Shown in pieces: positions 1 to 7,654 of a DNA stretch of 41,460 bases. A program made the translations under genes and the position numbers. Source of the stretch: Eggerthella sp. CAG:298 (lineage in GTDB: Bacteria > Actinomycetota > Coriobacteriia > Coriobacteriales > Eggerthellaceae). How positions within the stretch are numbered: the first letter of the stretch is position 1; each line of letters opens with the position of its first letter. The stretch spans positions 17,218-58,677 of the forward strand of contig FR895138.1 in assembly GCA_000435675.1 (NCBI GenBank). Reading direction: 5' to 3'. Under the pieces are notes generated by a model. That model saw nothing but the letters and a program-made list of their open reading frames with translations, searched no databases and had not been told where the DNA came from.

Positions 1-288
1 GGCGACGGCCCCATCCTCATCGCACAGCACGAAACGGTCACGCTCGATGTGGTCATGCAGCGTGAGGACGAGATCCGCAAGTTCCTCTCCGATCTGCGCG
101 AGAAGAACGACTATGCCTATGTGCTGCTGCTCGTTACCGACATCTTCGAAGAGGGCAGCATGTTCATCGTCGAAGGCCTTCACGGGCATGTCGACCGCGT
201 GTTCGGTATCGACTCGTCCAAGAGCGTGTGGGTGCCCGGCATCCTTTCGCGCAAGAAGCAGGTCGCTGCTCCGCTGCTCGAGCTTTAA
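1..288 (+). CDS. ppaC: Manganese-dependent inorganic pyrophosphatase, C-terminal part (5' truncated by window)
   Basis: The reading frame is open from base 1 to a TAA at 286-288; only about 95 C-terminal residues are present. The end of the protein carries the family II (DHH/DHHA2) pyrophosphatase signature: a VLLLVTDI strand, an EGS turn and the closing SRKKQV...PLLEL, in which the Ser-Arg-Lys-Lys segment contacts the phosphate of substrate in this family. The enzyme hydrolyses pyrophosphate to phosphate in the cytoplasm, pulling biosynthetic reactions forward. The GTG at 49 is an internal codon, not the start. The call rests on the tail only, so CBS-domain versions of the family cannot be excluded. 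A terminator follows 28 bases after the stop. Confidence 0.85.
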   Translation, partial: GDGPILIAQHETVTLDVVMQREDEIRKFLSDLREKNDYAYVLLLVTDIFEEGSMFIVEGLHGHVDRVFGIDSSKSVWVPGILSRKKQVAAPLLEL

Positions 289-315
289 GCCCCAAGCGCA
301 CCATCCTTGCAAAAG

Positions 316-347
316 AAAAGGCCAGCTCATCTGCTGGCCTTTTTTTG
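316..347. terminator. Bidirectional Rho-independent terminator between ppaC and panD
   Basis: A GCCAGC/GCTGGC stem (321-326 with 333-338) is extended by AAAAG/CTTTT pairs. It has a T7 tract on the plus strand (341-346 region) and an A-rich left flank that gives T-rich sequence on the minus strand. It sits between two convergent genes and can serve both. Confidence 0.85.
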
Positions 348-399
348 TTCGACTGAATTCGGAAGGAACGGCGCGCGTGCTCGTTCGCAGCTTCGAACG

Positions 400-798
400 T
401 TAGTTCATATCCTCGAGCTTGCCGTGCTTCTCATAGCGGGTGAGACGCGAGATCTTGTTATCGTCGTCCACGAACACGACATGCGGAGCATTGGCGGGAT
501 CTTTGAACTCCTCTGGCGTCATCTGGCAATAGTTCATGATGATCACCTTATCGCCCACATTCACCAAGTGCGCTGCTGCGCCATTCAAGCAGATGACTCC
601 ACTGCCTGGCTCTCCTGCGATCACATAGGTTTCAAGGCGATTGCCGTTATTGCAATCGGAGATGGTAACGAGCTCGTATTCCATGATGCCTGTGGCTTCC
701 ATGAGATCGGAGTCGATGGTGATCGATCCGACGTAATCGAGCTCAGCCTGAGTTACGGTTGCGCGATGGATCTTGCCCTTCAATACATTGAGCAACAT
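400..798 (-). CDS. panD: Aspartate 1-decarboxylase (PanD), pyruvoyl-dependent
   Basis: The 132-aa protein has the usual length for PanD. It carries the self-cleavage site Gly24-Ser25 in YVGSITID, where Ser25 becomes the pyruvoyl cofactor, and the conserved Lys9, Tyr22 and the NGAAAHLV segment near residue 73. It decarboxylates L-aspartate to beta-alanine, the amine half of pantothenate. It is the last gene of a minus-strand panB-panC-panD set, 25 bases after panC, so beta-alanine is made alongside the enzyme that uses it. The start ATG at 798 is preceded by GAAAGGTATCACC, an acceptable ribosome binding site. Confidence 0.97.
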   Translation of the reverse strand: MLLNVLKGKIHRATVTQAELDYVGSITIDSDLMEATGIMEYELVTISDCNNGNRLETYVIAGEPGSGVICLNGAAAHLVNVGDKVIIMNYCQMTPEEFKDPANAPHVVFVDDDNKISRLTRYEKHGKLEDMN

Positions 799-823
799 GC
801 TGGTGATACCTTTCTTTCAATTC

Positions 824-1672
824 CTATTCGAAATCGTAGAGGTAATTATCAATAAGGCGCGTCGAGCCGATGTACACTGCGATCGCGACCAAGCCGCGCT
901 CAGGTAATGTCTCAACGGGCTGCATATTACCAAGATTAACCACTTCTACATAGTCAATTCTGGCAAGCGGCTCTTCTTCGATCGTCTCGGTAACTGCTTG
1001 GGCGACACGAGCGGAATTTCGTTCACCGCCCTCGATCATCTCCTTCGCCTTGAAGATGGCGCGTGAAAGGCAAAGTGCTGCTGCGCGCTCCTCAGCGGAA
1101 AGGTAGGTGTTACGGCTGCTCTTCGCCAAACCGTCTTCTTCACGCACGATCGGGCAGCCGACCACTTCGAGGTTCATGTTCAGATCGGAGACCATGCGCA
1201 TGATGATGGCGAGCTGCTGGGCATCCTTCTGGCCGAAGAACGCCTTATCGGGTTGCACGATGTTGAAGAGCTTGTTCACAACGGTGCATACGCCGCGGAA
1301 ATGCCCCGGACGACTTGCACCACAGAGCGTGTCGGTGAGCGTCTCCATGACCACGTAGGTGTTGTAGTTCTCTGGATACATCTCTTCAACGCTGGGGTGG
1401 AAGACCACATCCACGCCCTTCGATTCGGCGATGCCCGCATCGCGTTCAAGATCGCGCGGGTAGTTGTCGTAGTCTTCATCGGGACCGAATTGGAGCGGGT
1501 TCACGAACACGCTCGTGACCACGCGGTCGCTGGCGCTGCGTGCAGCTTCCATGAGCGACATATGGCCTTCGTGAAGCGCGCCCATGGTAGGGGTGAGGCC
1601 GATCGTGAGGCCTTCAGCTTTCCATGCTGCAACACGTGCTTTCATCTCGGCAACAGTGGTGATGATTTCCAT
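824..1672 (-). CDS. panC: Pantothenate synthetase (pantoate--beta-alanine ligase)
   Basis: The 282-aa protein is of normal length. It shows the nucleotidyltransferase HIGH-type motif in PTMGALHEGHMSLM near residue 30, the FVNPLQF strand, FGQKDAQQLAIIMRM, and the KSSRNTYLS (KMSKS-like) loop near residue 185. It joins pantoate and beta-alanine with ATP to give pantothenate. It lies between panB (60 bases upstream) and panD (25 bases downstream) on the same strand, which fits one transcript. The start ATG at 1672 follows CAGGAAAACC, a plausible ribosome binding site. Confidence 0.97.
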   Translation of the reverse strand: MEIITTVAEMKARVAAWKAEGLTIGLTPTMGALHEGHMSLMEAARSASDRVVTSVFVNPLQFGPDEDYDNYPRDLERDAGIAESKGVDVVFHPSVEEMYPENYNTYVVMETLTDTLCGASRPGHFRGVCTVVNKLFNIVQPDKAFFGQKDAQQLAIIMRMVSDLNMNLEVVGCPIVREEDGLAKSSRNTYLSAEERAAALCLSRAIFKAKEMIEGGERNSARVAQAVTETIEEEPLARIDYVEVVNLGNMQPVETLPERGLVAIAVYIGSTRLIDNYLYDFE

Positions 1673-1732
1673 GGTTTTCCTGTCTTTCAGAACTTGGATG
1701 AATCTAATAGAACGGATCGAATAACGAACCTA

Positions 1733-2563
1733 TTAATACAGCTTATCGAGCACTTCTTCGCCCACGTCCTTGAAGCAATGCTCAGCGGCGGGGAAGGTGT
1801 TCGCCTTCACTTCGGCATCATAATCTTTGAACGCTTGGGTCATCTGCTCACCGATGTTGGCAAAGTTCTTCACGAACTTGGGCTTGAAATCGGAGAACAG
1901 CGCGAGCATATCTTGATAGACCAGAACTTGGCCATCGCAGCCAGGTCCTGCACCGATGCCGATGGTGGGGATGGAGATGGTCTCGGAGATCTTGCGCGCC
2001 AAGTCGGCCGGGATGCATTCGAGCACCACCGCGAACGCGCCAGCCTCTTCGATGCGCTTGGCATCTTCTAGGATCTCGCGAGCCGCTTCCGCTGATTTGC
2101 CTTGCACCTTGTGACCACCGAATGCGTTGATCGACTGCGGCGTAAGGCCCAGATGCGCGCAGACCGGGATGCCCGCATCCACGATGACGCGGATCTGCTC
2201 GCAGACCGCAGCGCCGCCTTCGAGCTTCACAGCATTCGCGCGGCCCTCCTTCATAAGACGCCCTGCGTTCGTTACCGCATCATAGACGGAAGCCTGATAG
2301 GACATGAAGGGCATGTCCGCGATCACGAGCGCATTCTTCGCGCCACGCGCCACGGGAGCCGTATGGTGGATCATGTCCTCCATGGTCACCGAAAGCGTAT
2401 CTTCGTAGCCCAAGATAACGTTTCCGAGCGAATCGCCGATGAGCAGCGAGTTCACCCCTGCCTCATCCATGAGCTTTGCCGTTGAATAGTCGTAACAGGT
2501 GAGCATCGAGATCTTCTCGCCCTTTTGTTTCATCTCCTGAAACGTTGCGACCGTGTTCTTCAT
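1733..2563 (-). CDS. panB: 3-methyl-2-oxobutanoate hydroxymethyltransferase
   Basis: This is KPHMT synthase, making ketopantoate from alpha-ketoisovalerate and methylene-THF, the first committed step to pantothenate. Key segments are MLTCYDYSTAKLMDEAG, LIGDSLGNVILGYEDT (metal-binding Asp), VKLEGG (catalytic Lys/Glu region), HLGLTPQS and GIGAGPGCDGQVLVYQD. I set the start at the ATG at 2563 (276 aa), because MKNTVATFQEMK is where the family begins and AAGGGG lies upstream. The frame stays open to 2644, but that extension would encode the leader hairpin at 2606-2646. No panE (ketopantoate reductase) gene is seen in this cluster. Confidence 0.95.
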   Translation of the reverse strand: MKNTVATFQEMKQKGEKISMLTCYDYSTAKLMDEAGVNSLLIGDSLGNVILGYEDTLSVTMEDMIHHTAPVARGAKNALVIADMPFMSYQASVYDAVTNAGRLMKEGRANAVKLEGGAAVCEQIRVIVDAGIPVCAHLGLTPQSINAFGGHKVQGKSAEAAREILEDAKRIEEAGAFAVVLECIPADLARKISETISIPTIGIGAGPGCDGQVLVYQDMLALFSDFKPKFVKNFANIGEQMTQAFKDYDAEVKANTFPAAEHCFKDVGEEVLDKLY

Positions 2564-2605
2564 ACCGACCGTTCCCCTTCGAACGAACCTTGACCTGCCT
2601 GCTAT

Positions 2606-2646
2606 AAAAAAATGCACGTATGTTCGGATGGATACTACGTGCATTT
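2606..2646 (-). terminator. Terminator-like hairpin in the panBCD leader (possible attenuator)
   Basis: Perfect 11-bp arms (AAATGCACGTA at 2610-2620 and its complement at 2636-2646) surround a 15-nt loop. On the minus strand the stem is followed directly by seven T (2612-2606), the classic intrinsic terminator form. It ends about 43 bases before the panB start. No minus-strand gene lies close upstream for it to terminate, so a role in controlling panBCD by attenuation is inferred. Confidence 0.65.
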
Positions 2647-2839
2647 ACAGCCTCTTTTATCCTCAGTAGAGGAATTGCGCCCATTGTAACAGGGTTTGCC
2701 CCCTTAAAGGCGATGTTTTTTGCATAATAGGGCGAAAAACGTATAGGAAGTAACTACCGATAGAAGCGCTCGTGCATGAGGGGCAGGTCGCCCGTGTTTT
2801 CCTTGCTGCCGTCCACCACCGCAAAACGACCGCTAAGGT
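2647..2839. other. Intergenic region between divergent panBCD and the rpsL operon
   Basis: The region holds two weak minus-strand -10 candidates for panBCD (TACAAT at 2688-2683, TATTAT at 2729-2724), neither with a good -35. It also holds part of the gene-like frame described at 2754-2873. Nothing else is recognisable. Confidence 0.4.
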
Positions 2840-2873
2840 ATGGATACGCCCGGATGCGTGGCGTTTGACACCC
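2754..2873 (-). pseudogene. Possible gene remnant: short open frame with gene-like C-terminus
   Basis: On the minus strand this stretch reads as a 39-codon frame ending GRFAVVDGSKENTGD then LPLMHERFYR and a TAG at 2754. Its composition is protein-like, but it has no start codon or ribosome binding site, and an in-frame stop lies just upstream at 2874-2876. It underlies the rpsL promoter area. I do not recognise the family; it may be a decayed tail of an older neighbour, or chance. Confidence 0.2.
2840..2861 (+). promoter_or_regulatory. Shared 22-bp motif, copy 1 (rpsL promoter)
   Basis: The site reads ATGGATACGCCCGG followed by ATGCGTGG. Eighteen of its 22 positions are identical in all three copies in this window (also 10915-10936 and 41139-41160). 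Here it ends 3 bases before the -35 hexamer of the rpsL promoter. It may bind an activator or growth-rate regulator; the protein is unknown. Confidence 0.6.
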
Positions 2874-2893
2874 CTATAGCGCAGTGATAGAGT
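2865..2893 (+). promoter_or_regulatory. Promoter of the rpsL operon
   Basis: A consensus -35 TTGACA (2865-2870), a 17-bp spacer and a -10 TAGAGT (2888-2893). Transcription would start near 2900, giving a leader of roughly 97 bases before rpsL. Confidence 0.7.
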
Positions 2894-2996
2894 TCATCTT
2901 CGCGTCTCGTATGAGTCGCTTTGTTTTTGCGTGCGTAACTGCAGAACGCACACAAAACGAACGTTGGCATGAAGAGTAACGAAAAGGAGTTGAGTC

Positions 2997-3371
2997 TTGC
3001 CTACTATCAATCAGTTGGTCCGCAAGGGCCGCCAGAAGTCGGTGGAAAAGAAGAAGACCCCGGCACTCAAAGGTAACCCCCAAAAGCGTGGCGTTTGCAC
3101 CCGTGTTTACACCACCACCCCTAAGAAGCCGAATTCAGCACTGCGTAAGGTCTGCCGTGTGCGCCTCGTGAATGGCATGGAAGTCACCGCATACATTCCG
3201 GGCATCGGTCACAACCTCCAGGAGCACTCCATGGTGCTCATCCGTGGCGGTCGTGTTAGGGACCTTCCTGGTGTTCGTTATAAGGTTATTCGCGCTGCGC
3301 TCGACTGCGCTGCGGTCGATAATCGCGCTCAGGCTCGCAGCCGCTATGGCGCTAAGAAGCCTAAGAAATAA
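2997..3371 (+). CDS. rpsL: 30S ribosomal protein S12
   Basis: The 124-aa protein begins at a TTG preceded by AAGGAG at the right spacing. S12 sits at the decoding centre of the small subunit. The hallmark loops are present: TTPKKPNSALRK (Lys43 intact) and GHNLQEHS. The second loop reads GGRVRDLPGVRY where nearly all S12 proteins have GGRVKDLPG, so residue 88 is Arg. That codon is AGG (3258-3260), while the other Arg codons in the gene are CGT or CGC, which suggests a single-base change from AAG. Lys88Arg is a known streptomycin-resistance substitution. It is the first gene of the str-like operon. Confidence 0.98.
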   Translation: MPTINQLVRKGRQKSVEKKKTPALKGNPQKRGVCTRVYTTTPKKPNSALRKVCRVRLVNGMEVTAYIPGIGHNLQEHSMVLIRGGRVRDLPGVRYKVIRAALDCAAVDNRAQARSRYGAKKPKK

Positions 3372-3429
3372 GCTTATCTTTATTTGTTCACCCAACCTTC
3401 ATTAAGGTTATTCACTGAAAGGAAGTTAT

Positions 3430-3900
3430 ATGCCGCGTCGTGCAGCAGCAGTCCGCCGCGAAGTGCAGCCGGATGCAAAATATAACAACCGTTTGGTCAC
3501 TCAGCTGATCAATAAGGTTCTCTTGGACGGCAAGAAGTCCGTCGCTGAAGGCATCGTCTATGGTGCTTTCGATATCGTTGCCGAGAAGACCGGTCAAGAT
3601 CCGATCGCTGTCTTCAAGAAGGCAATGGAAAACATTCGCCCCACGCTCGAGACCAAGTCCAAGCGCGTTGGTGGTGCTAACTATCAGGTGCCGATCGAGG
3701 TCAATTCTCGTCGTTCCACCACGCTCGCTATCCGTTGGCTCGTGGATTTCTCGCGCAAGCGCAAGGAGAACACCATGGCTCAGCGTCTCGCGAACGAGAT
3801 CATTGATGCTTCTGAGAACACCGGCGCAGCCGTGAAGAAGCGCGAAGATACCTACAAGATGGCTGAAGCAAACCGTGCATTCGCACACTATCGTTGGTAG
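3430..3900 (+). CDS. rpsG: 30S ribosomal protein S7
   Basis: The 156-aa protein (MPRRAAAVRREV...) matches the standard length. It has the NKVLLDGKKSVAE and VGGANYQVPIEV segments and ends AFAHYRW. S7 nucleates assembly of the 30S head and binds the 3' major domain of 16S rRNA. It lies 58 bases after rpsL and 12 bases before fusA, and is preceded by AAAGGAAG. Confidence 0.98.
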   Translation: MPRRAAAVRREVQPDAKYNNRLVTQLINKVLLDGKKSVAEGIVYGAFDIVAEKTGQDPIAVFKKAMENIRPTLETKSKRVGGANYQVPIEVNSRRSTTLAIRWLVDFSRKRKENTMAQRLANEIIDASENTGAAVKKREDTYKMAEANRAFAHYRW

Positions 3901-3912
3901 GAGGGAGCGAAC

Positions 3913-6015
3913 ATGGCTAATTCAAGTCTCGAAAACACTCGTAACATCGGCATCATGGCTCACATCGATGCTGGTAAGACCACCACTACCGAGCGTATCC
4001 TCTACTACACCGGCAAGACCCACAAGATCGGTGAGGTCCACGACGGTGCTGCCACCATGGACTGGATGGTTCAGGAGCAGGAGCGCGGCGTAACTATCAC
4101 CGCTGCAGCTACCACCTGCTTCTGGGAGAAGGACGGTCAGGAGTACCGCTTCCAGATCATCGACACCCCGGGCCACGTCGACTTCACCGCAGAAGTCGAG
4201 CGCTCCTTGCGCGTTCTCGACGGCGCGGTTGCCGTCTTCGACGCGGTTGCTGGCGTTCAGCCTCAGTCCGAGACCGTATGGCGTCAGGCTTCCCGCTATG
4301 GCGTTCCGCGCATCGCTTACATCAACAAGTACGACCGCGTTGGCGCCGATTTCTTCCATGCGATCGACACCATGCATGATCGTCTTCATGCACCTGCTGT
4401 TGCTGCTCAGATCCCGATGGGCGCTGAGGACAACTTCTGGGGTGTCGTCGACCTCGTTACCATGACCGCATGGGACTTCAAGGCTGACGATAAGGGCATG
4501 ACCTATCCTGAGCCGATGGATGCTATCCCCGAGGAATTCATTCCGGTTGCTGAAGAGCGCCGCCAGATGCTGCTCGAAGCAGCGGCTGATTGCGATGACG
4601 ACCTGATGGAAAAGGTCCTCATGGAAGAGGAAGTTTCCGTCGAGGAACTCAAGGCAGCTATCCGCAAGGGCACCATCAACTGCCAGATCCACCCGGTCTT
4701 CGTTGGTTCTTCCTACAAGAACAAGGGCGTTCAGGAGCTGCTCGACGCGGTTGTCGATTACATGCCTTCTCCGCTCGATGTTCCGCCGATCAAGGGCGTC
4801 AACCCTGAGACCGACGAAGAAGAAGAGCGCCCTGCAGATCCTAAGGGCCCCTTCGCATCGCTCGCATTCAAGATCATGACCGACCCGTTCGTTGGCAAGC
4901 TCACCTATCTGCGTGTTTATTCCGGCTCGCTCGATTCTGGCTCCTACGTGCTCAATGCCTGCAAGGACAAGAAAGAGCGTATCGGTCGTCTGCTCCAGAT
5001 GCACTCCAACAACCGCGTCGACATCGATTCCTGTACTGCAGGCGATATCGTTGCTGTTGTCGGCCTGAAGGATACCTCCACGGGCGACACGCTGTGCGAC
5101 GAGAACGCACCGATCATCCTCGAGTCCATGGAATTCGCTGACCCGGTCATCGACATCGCGGTCGAGCCGAAGACCAAGGCTGAGCAGGACAAGATGTCCA
5201 TCGCACTCCAGAAGCTCGCTGAAGAAGACCCGACGTTCCGTGTTTCCACGAATCACGAGACCGGTCAGACCATCATCGCGGGCATGGGCGAGTTGCACCT
5301 CGAGATCATCGTCGACCGTCTGCTTCGCGAATTCAAGGTTGAAGCTAACGTTGGTAAGCCTCAGGTTGCTTATCGTGAGCGTCCGGGCAAGGAAGTCATG
5401 GGTGCTGAAGGCAAGTTCGTCCGCCAGTCCGGTGGTCGCGGTCAGTATGGTCATGCGGTCATCAACATGTATCCGCAGGAGCCGGGCAAGGGCTATGAAT
5501 TCGAGAACAAGATCGTCGGCGGTGTTGTTCCCAAGGAATACATCCCTTCAGTCGATAAGGGCATCCAGGAGGCACTCAACTCTGGCGTTCTGGCAGGCTA
5601 CCCGGTCGAAGATGTTCGCGTTGAACTCGTCGACGGTTCCTACCACGAGGTCGACTCCTCTGAAGCTGCCTTCAAGGTCGCTGGTTCTATGGCTATCAAA
5701 GACGCGCTCAAGAAGTCCAATCCGGTCATTCTCGAGCCCGTTATGAACGTTGAAGTCGAAACTCCTGAAGAGTACACCGGCTTCGTCATGGGCGATATCC
5801 CGTCCCGCCGTGGTCTCATCCAGGGTCAGGAGCAGCGTGGCGATGCGATCGTCATCACTGCGAAAGTTCCGCTGGGCAACATGTTCGGCTACGCAACCGA
5901 CCTTCGTTCCGGTACTCAGGGTCGCGCGGTCTATACCATGCAGTTCGACTCGTATGAGCCGGTTCCCAAGAACGTTCAAGATGAAATTATCAGCAAAGCA
6001 GGTGGCAATGCGTAA
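3913..6015 (+). CDS. fusA: Elongation factor G
   Basis: The 700-aa translocation GTPase has all expected parts: P-loop AHIDAGKTTTTER (near residues 16-28), switch I RGVTITAA, switch II DTPGHVDF, domain II, and the C-terminal RRGLIQGQEQRGD and MFGYATDLRSGTQGRA segments. The G4 motif reads NKYDRVGADF where the family usually has NKMDR; the essential N, K and D are kept. AGGAGGG precedes the ATG. Unlike many bacteria, tuf does not follow; rpsJ starts 43 bases downstream, after a hairpin that overlaps the fusA stop codon. Confidence 0.98.
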   Translation: MANSSLENTRNIGIMAHIDAGKTTTTERILYYTGKTHKIGEVHDGAATMDWMVQEQERGVTITAAATTCFWEKDGQEYRFQIIDTPGHVDFTAEVERSLRVLDGAVAVFDAVAGVQPQSETVWRQASRYGVPRIAYINKYDRVGADFFHAIDTMHDRLHAPAVAAQIPMGAEDNFWGVVDLVTMTAWDFKADDKGMTYPEPMDAIPEEFIPVAEERRQMLLEAAADCDDDLMEKVLMEEEVSVEELKAAIRKGTINCQIHPVFVGSSYKNKGVQELLDAVVDYMPSPLDVPPIKGVNPETDEEEERPADPKGPFASLAFKIMTDPFVGKLTYLRVYSGSLDSGSYVLNACKDKKERIGRLLQMHSNNRVDIDSCTAGDIVAVVGLKDTSTGDTLCDENAPIILESMEFADPVIDIAVEPKTKAEQDKMSIALQKLAEEDPTFRVSTNHETGQTIIAGMGELHLEIIVDRLLREFKVEANVGKPQVAYRERPGKEVMGAEGKFVRQSGGRGQYGHAVINMYPQEPGKGYEFENKIVGGVVPKEYIPSVDKGIQEALNSGVLAGYPVEDVRVELVDGSYHEVDSSEAAFKVAGSMAIKDALKKSNPVILEPVMNVEVETPEEYTGFVMGDIPSRRGLIQGQEQRGDAIVITAKVPLGNMFGYATDLRSGTQGRAVYTMQFDSYEPVPKNVQDEIISKAGGNA

Positions 6016-6030
6016 GCCTTCTGGCTTACG
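6011..6030 (+). other. Hairpin spanning the fusA stop codon
   Basis: A perfect 8-bp stem (CGTAAGCC / GGCTTACG) closes a TTCT loop, with the fusA TAA (6013-6015) inside the left arm. No T tract follows, so it is not a terminator. It may protect or process the mRNA at the fusA-rpsJ junction, where tuf is missing. Confidence 0.5.
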
Positions 6031-6058
6031 TACGCACCCCATAATGGAGGTAAGTTAA

Positions 6059-6367
6059 GTGGCTAAAGAAAGTATTCGCATCCGCTTGAAGGGTTACGAT
6101 CATGAGATCGTGGATCAGTCCACGCGTCTCATCGTCGATACCGCACAGAAGACGGGTGCCAAGGTTTCCGGTCCTATCCCGCTGCCGACCGAGCGCAATC
6201 TCTATTGCGTCATCAAAGGCCCGCACGTCAACAAGGACTCTCGTGAACAGTTCGAGATGCGCACGCATAAGCGCCTGATCGATATCCTCGATCCGACCCC
6301 TTCCACGGTCGATTCTCTCATGCGTCTCGATCTTCCTGCCGGCGTCGATATCGAGATCAAGCTGTAG
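6059..6367 (+). CDS. rpsJ: 30S ribosomal protein S10
   Basis: The 102-aa protein starts at GTG, eight bases after TGGAGG. It contains IRIRLKGYDHEIVDQS, the LPT..N.YCVIKGPHVNKDSREQFE loop and the RLDLPAGVDIEIKL tail of S10. S10 is part of the 30S head and also partners NusB in antitermination. It opens the S10 gene set but has no terminator or clear promoter before it, so it is probably co-transcribed with fusA. Confidence 0.98.
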   Translation: MAKESIRIRLKGYDHEIVDQSTRLIVDTAQKTGAKVSGPIPLPTERNLYCVIKGPHVNKDSREQFEMRTHKRLIDILDPTPSTVDSLMRLDLPAGVDIEIKL

Positions 6368-6380
6368 GGAGTGATATTTG

Positions 6381-7001
6381 ATGATTAATGCTATCTACGG
6401 AACCAAAGTCGGTATGACCCAGCTCTTCGACGAAGACGGCACGGTCATTCCTGTTACGGTCATCGAAGCAGCACCGAACACGGTCTGCCAGATCAAGACC
6501 ACCGAAACCGATGGGTATGAAGCAGTTCAGCTTGGCTTCGGCACCATCAAGGAGAACAAGGTGAACAAGCCCATGGGCGGTCACTTCGCTAAGCATGGCG
6601 TTTCTCCTATGCGCCATCTGCGTGAGGTTCGCGTCGATTCTGCTTCCGAGCACGAGCTCGGCGAGAAGGTCACCGTTGCGAATTTCGCAGAGGTGAAGAA
6701 GGTTGACGTGACCGGCACTTCCAAGGGTAAAGGCTTCGCTGGTGTTATGCGTCGCTACAACTTTGGTGGCGGACCTGGTGGACATGGTGCTCACTTCCAT
6801 CGTGCTCCCGGTTCGATCGGTCAGTGCGCAAGCCCCTCGCGTGTGTTCAAAGGCGTTCGCCTTCCGGGCCACATGGGTTGCGATACCATCACCACCAAGA
6901 ATCTTGAAGTTGTTCGTGTTGACGAAGATATGAACCTCATTTTGCTCAAGGGTTCCGTGCCCGGCGGCAAAAATGGTGTAGTTCGCATTCGTATGGCTTA
7001 A
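6381..7001 (+). CDS. rplC: 50S ribosomal protein L3
   Basis: The 206-aa protein begins MINAIYGTKVGMTQLF. I chose the ATG at 6381 over the TTG just before it because AGGGAG is nine bases upstream. The central GGPGGHGAHFHRAPGSIGQ loop, which reaches the peptidyl transferase centre, is intact. L3 is an early assembly protein of the 50S subunit. rpsJ ends 13 bases upstream and rplD follows after 26 bases. Confidence 0.97.
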   Translation: MINAIYGTKVGMTQLFDEDGTVIPVTVIEAAPNTVCQIKTTETDGYEAVQLGFGTIKENKVNKPMGGHFAKHGVSPMRHLREVRVDSASEHELGEKVTVANFAEVKKVDVTGTSKGKGFAGVMRRYNFGGGPGGHGAHFHRAPGSIGQCASPSRVFKGVRLPGHMGCDTITTKNLEVVRVDEDMNLILLKGSVPGGKNGVVRIRMA

Positions 7002-7027
7002 ATACACTGCGAAGGAGTTTTTAGATT

Positions 7028-7654
7028 ATGACTACTATTGATGTAAAAAACACGAGCGGCAAAAAAGCGGGTAGCGCTGAACTTGCTGCGAGCGTTTTTG
7101 AGATCGAACCGAACATGCATGCCATGCATGAGGTCGTTCGTTCACAGCGCGCAGCGCGCCGTGCAGGCACGCACAACACGCTCACGCGCGGTCAGGTTCG
7201 CGGTGGCGGTAAGAAGCCATGGCGTCAGAAGGGCACCGGTCGTGCTCGTCAGGGTACCATCCGTGCTCCTCAATGGGCAGGCGGTGGCACCGTCTTCGGT
7301 CCGCATCCTCGTTCCTATGCGTTCAAGGTGCCTGCGAAGGTCATCAAGCTGGCTATGTGCTCTGCGCTCTCTGCTAAGTTCGCTGACAATGAGTTCGTTG
7401 TGGTTGATTCCATCACGTTCGACAAGCCTTCTACGAAAGAAGCAGCTGCGATCCTCGCAAAGCTTGGCCTCGACGGCAAGCGCATCACGCTCATCCTTGA
7501 GGACGACAACATCAACGGATACCTCTCTTTCCGCAATATCCCTGGTGTTCGCGTGCTTGCAGCATCTGAGCTCAACACCTACGATTTCATCGACAATAAG
7601 GCACTCGTGGTAACGAGCGCTGTGCTTGATCGCATCGAGGAGGTGCTTGCATAA
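7028..7654 (+). CDS. rplD: 50S ribosomal protein L4
   Basis: The 208-aa protein has the tunnel loop GGKKPWRQKGTGRARQGTIRAP near residues 60-80, which lines the exit tunnel, and the C-terminal globular domain. GAAGGAG lies upstream of the ATG. Its stop overlaps the rplW start by one base (TAATG), implying translational coupling. In other bacteria L4 represses its own operon through the S10 leader; no such leader is evident here. Confidence 0.97.
   Translation: MTTIDVKNTSGKKAGSAELAASVFEIEPNMHAMHEVVRSQRAARRAGTHNTLTRGQVRGGGKKPWRQKGTGRARQGTIRAPQWAGGGTVFGPHPRSYAFKVPAKVIKLAMCSALSAKFADNEFVVVDSITFDKPSTKEAAAILAKLGLDGKRITLILEDDNINGYLSFRNIPGVRVLAASELNTYDFIDNKALVVTSAVLDRIEEVLA

Noticed and set aside
2463..2684. 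Possible leader peptide upstream of panB on the minus strand
   Set aside because: The frame overlaps panB for about 100 bases, has no ribosome binding site and no run of regulatory codons.
3922..5454. 510-codon open frame antisense to fusA
   Set aside because: It lies wholly inside fusA on the other strand, has no recognisable domain and follows from the codon bias of fusA.
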